NCBI GenBank assembly: GCA_902798695.1 | Contig: CADBXK010000005.1 | Coordinates: 1 to 42,941 of the forward strand | Source: Oscillospiraceae bacterium | GTDB taxonomy: Bacteria > Bacillota > Clostridia > Oscillospirales > Ruminococcaceae | Direction: 5' to 3' | Length of the DNA stretch: 42,941 nucleotides | In this document: positions 42,209 to 42,941 of the stretch, piece by piece | Layout: every line of letters starts with the position of its first letter | Numbering within the stretch: the first letter of the stretch is position 1 | Translations under genes and position numbers: made by a program | The notes under the pieces: generated by a model | Told to the model about the DNA's origin: nothing | Seen by the model: the letters and a program-made list of their open reading frames with translations, nothing else | Database searches by the model: none

Positions 42209-42941
42209 ATGAAATTCAAACAAACTATTAATGTAAAAAAATTTATATCAATTTTACTATGCACAATTTTTATTTCAAGCATTTGCTACCAATTATAGGG
42301 AGTATACGTATAATTATGAGGATATTAAAGTTCCAGCGGAAGCAGAAGAAGGATACGAATTTACTAAAATTGTTAATGACACCAATGAAAAAGATCCTAA
42401 AGAATTGAAAATCAATGTTGACTACGACTTTAAGCAATCCGATGATAACCCCCTTAAATGGGAATTCACTATTAAGACGGCGTATCTTGCCACATTAGAA
42501 AAAGGTAAAACGCATTCTCTACGTATAAAGTATACGATAGATAAAGACAAAGACGAGGAGGTGGAATCAGATCCGATTAAAATAAATATTATAACCCCGA
42601 ACTATCGTCCAGAGATAATCGAGCCAAAAAATATTCACGAAGGCAATAAAAATGAATGCAAGCTTTATAGGAACAATATAAAAGACTATGGCAAAAAAAC
42701 AATCTCTGTAAAGGGAATCTCGAATAAACTAACAAAAATAGAACGCCCCATAGATGAAAAAACTTCAATTGAAATGGGCGAAAATACAACATCAGAAGAT
42801 GGTAAATGCGAAATTGAACTAAATACTGATGAACTTCAAAACCTTGAAGATGGAAAAGAATACCCCTTATCTATTTATCAAGAACTGGACTCACAAACAA
42901 AATCAGAGCCATTAAATGTAACACTTTGTATTTGCAATAAT
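42209..42941 (+). pseudogene. Fifth surface-protein gene, frame-disrupted in the signal peptide, 3' end outside window
   Basis: The promoter, leader and AAAGGA site are followed by an ATG at 42209 encoding MKFKQTINVKKFISILLC, clearly the shared signal. That frame stops at 42296-42298 after 29 codons. The next frame is open from 42282 to the window end (220 codons) and begins FATNYREY, matching the FA cleavage end of the sisters. Codons 25-35 of the constant 37-residue signal region are represented by a single base, a net loss of 32 nt, which shifts the frame. The downstream frame encodes two divergent X2-like units (EFTKIVND...LATLEKGKTHSLRIKY and NKLTKIERP...LQNLEDGKEYPLSIY). It may be a recent pseudogene, a silent recombination donor or a sequence error. 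Confidence 0.8.

Overview
The window is AT-rich DNA with strong G-rich Shine-Dalgarno sites, TTGACA/TATAAT promoters, a tRNA with an encoded CCA end, and Gram-positive envelope and signalling families. This fits a low-GC Firmicute, most likely an uncultured, possibly host-associated member of the Clostridia. The class is inferred from gene content; no phylogenetic marker was tested.

Region 1 (1-11564, minus strand) is an NHLP/Nif11-type peptide natural-product locus, read right to left. It starts with a STAS anti-anti-sigma protein, followed by a GH3-type adenylating enzyme, a membrane SpoIIE-type phosphatase, an RsbW-like ATPase, a small HlyD-like secretion protein, a C39-peptidase ABC exporter, a second NHLM-type ABC transporter, a radical SAM/SPASM enzyme, and at least three Nif11-like precursors (the last cut by the window edge). 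The two complete precursors have a GG cleavage site and short, cationic, cysteine-free cores, so thioether or azole chemistry is unlikely. The phosphatase, kinase and STAS protein form a complete partner-switch with no sigma factor in view.

Region 2 (11903-15956) is housekeeping: queH, an NhaC-type antiporter, an RsuA/RluB-family pseudouridine synthase, an S1-domain protein and tRNA-Ser(GGA) with its own promoter and terminator.

Region 3 (16231-42941, plus strand) is a tandem array of very large secreted surface proteins: 2925, 967, 2755 and 1395 aa, plus a fifth copy that is frame-disrupted and runs off the window. All share a 37-residue signal region, a TTGACA-18-TATAAT promoter, an AT-rich element just upstream, and a long leader with an invariant ribosome-binding region. 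The proteins combine a GGAI-type beta-helix, Ig-like domains, scaffoldin-type X2 modules, Big_2-like domains and YDG repeats. Three end in a shared domain, one transmembrane helix and a charged tail. The second copy carries a lysine-rich helical region with an IQ-like motif, the fourth lacks the membrane anchor, and long near-identical DNA repeats run through the array. It looks like a recombining adhesin or scaffold family whose members diversify by module exchange behind a constant expression cassette.
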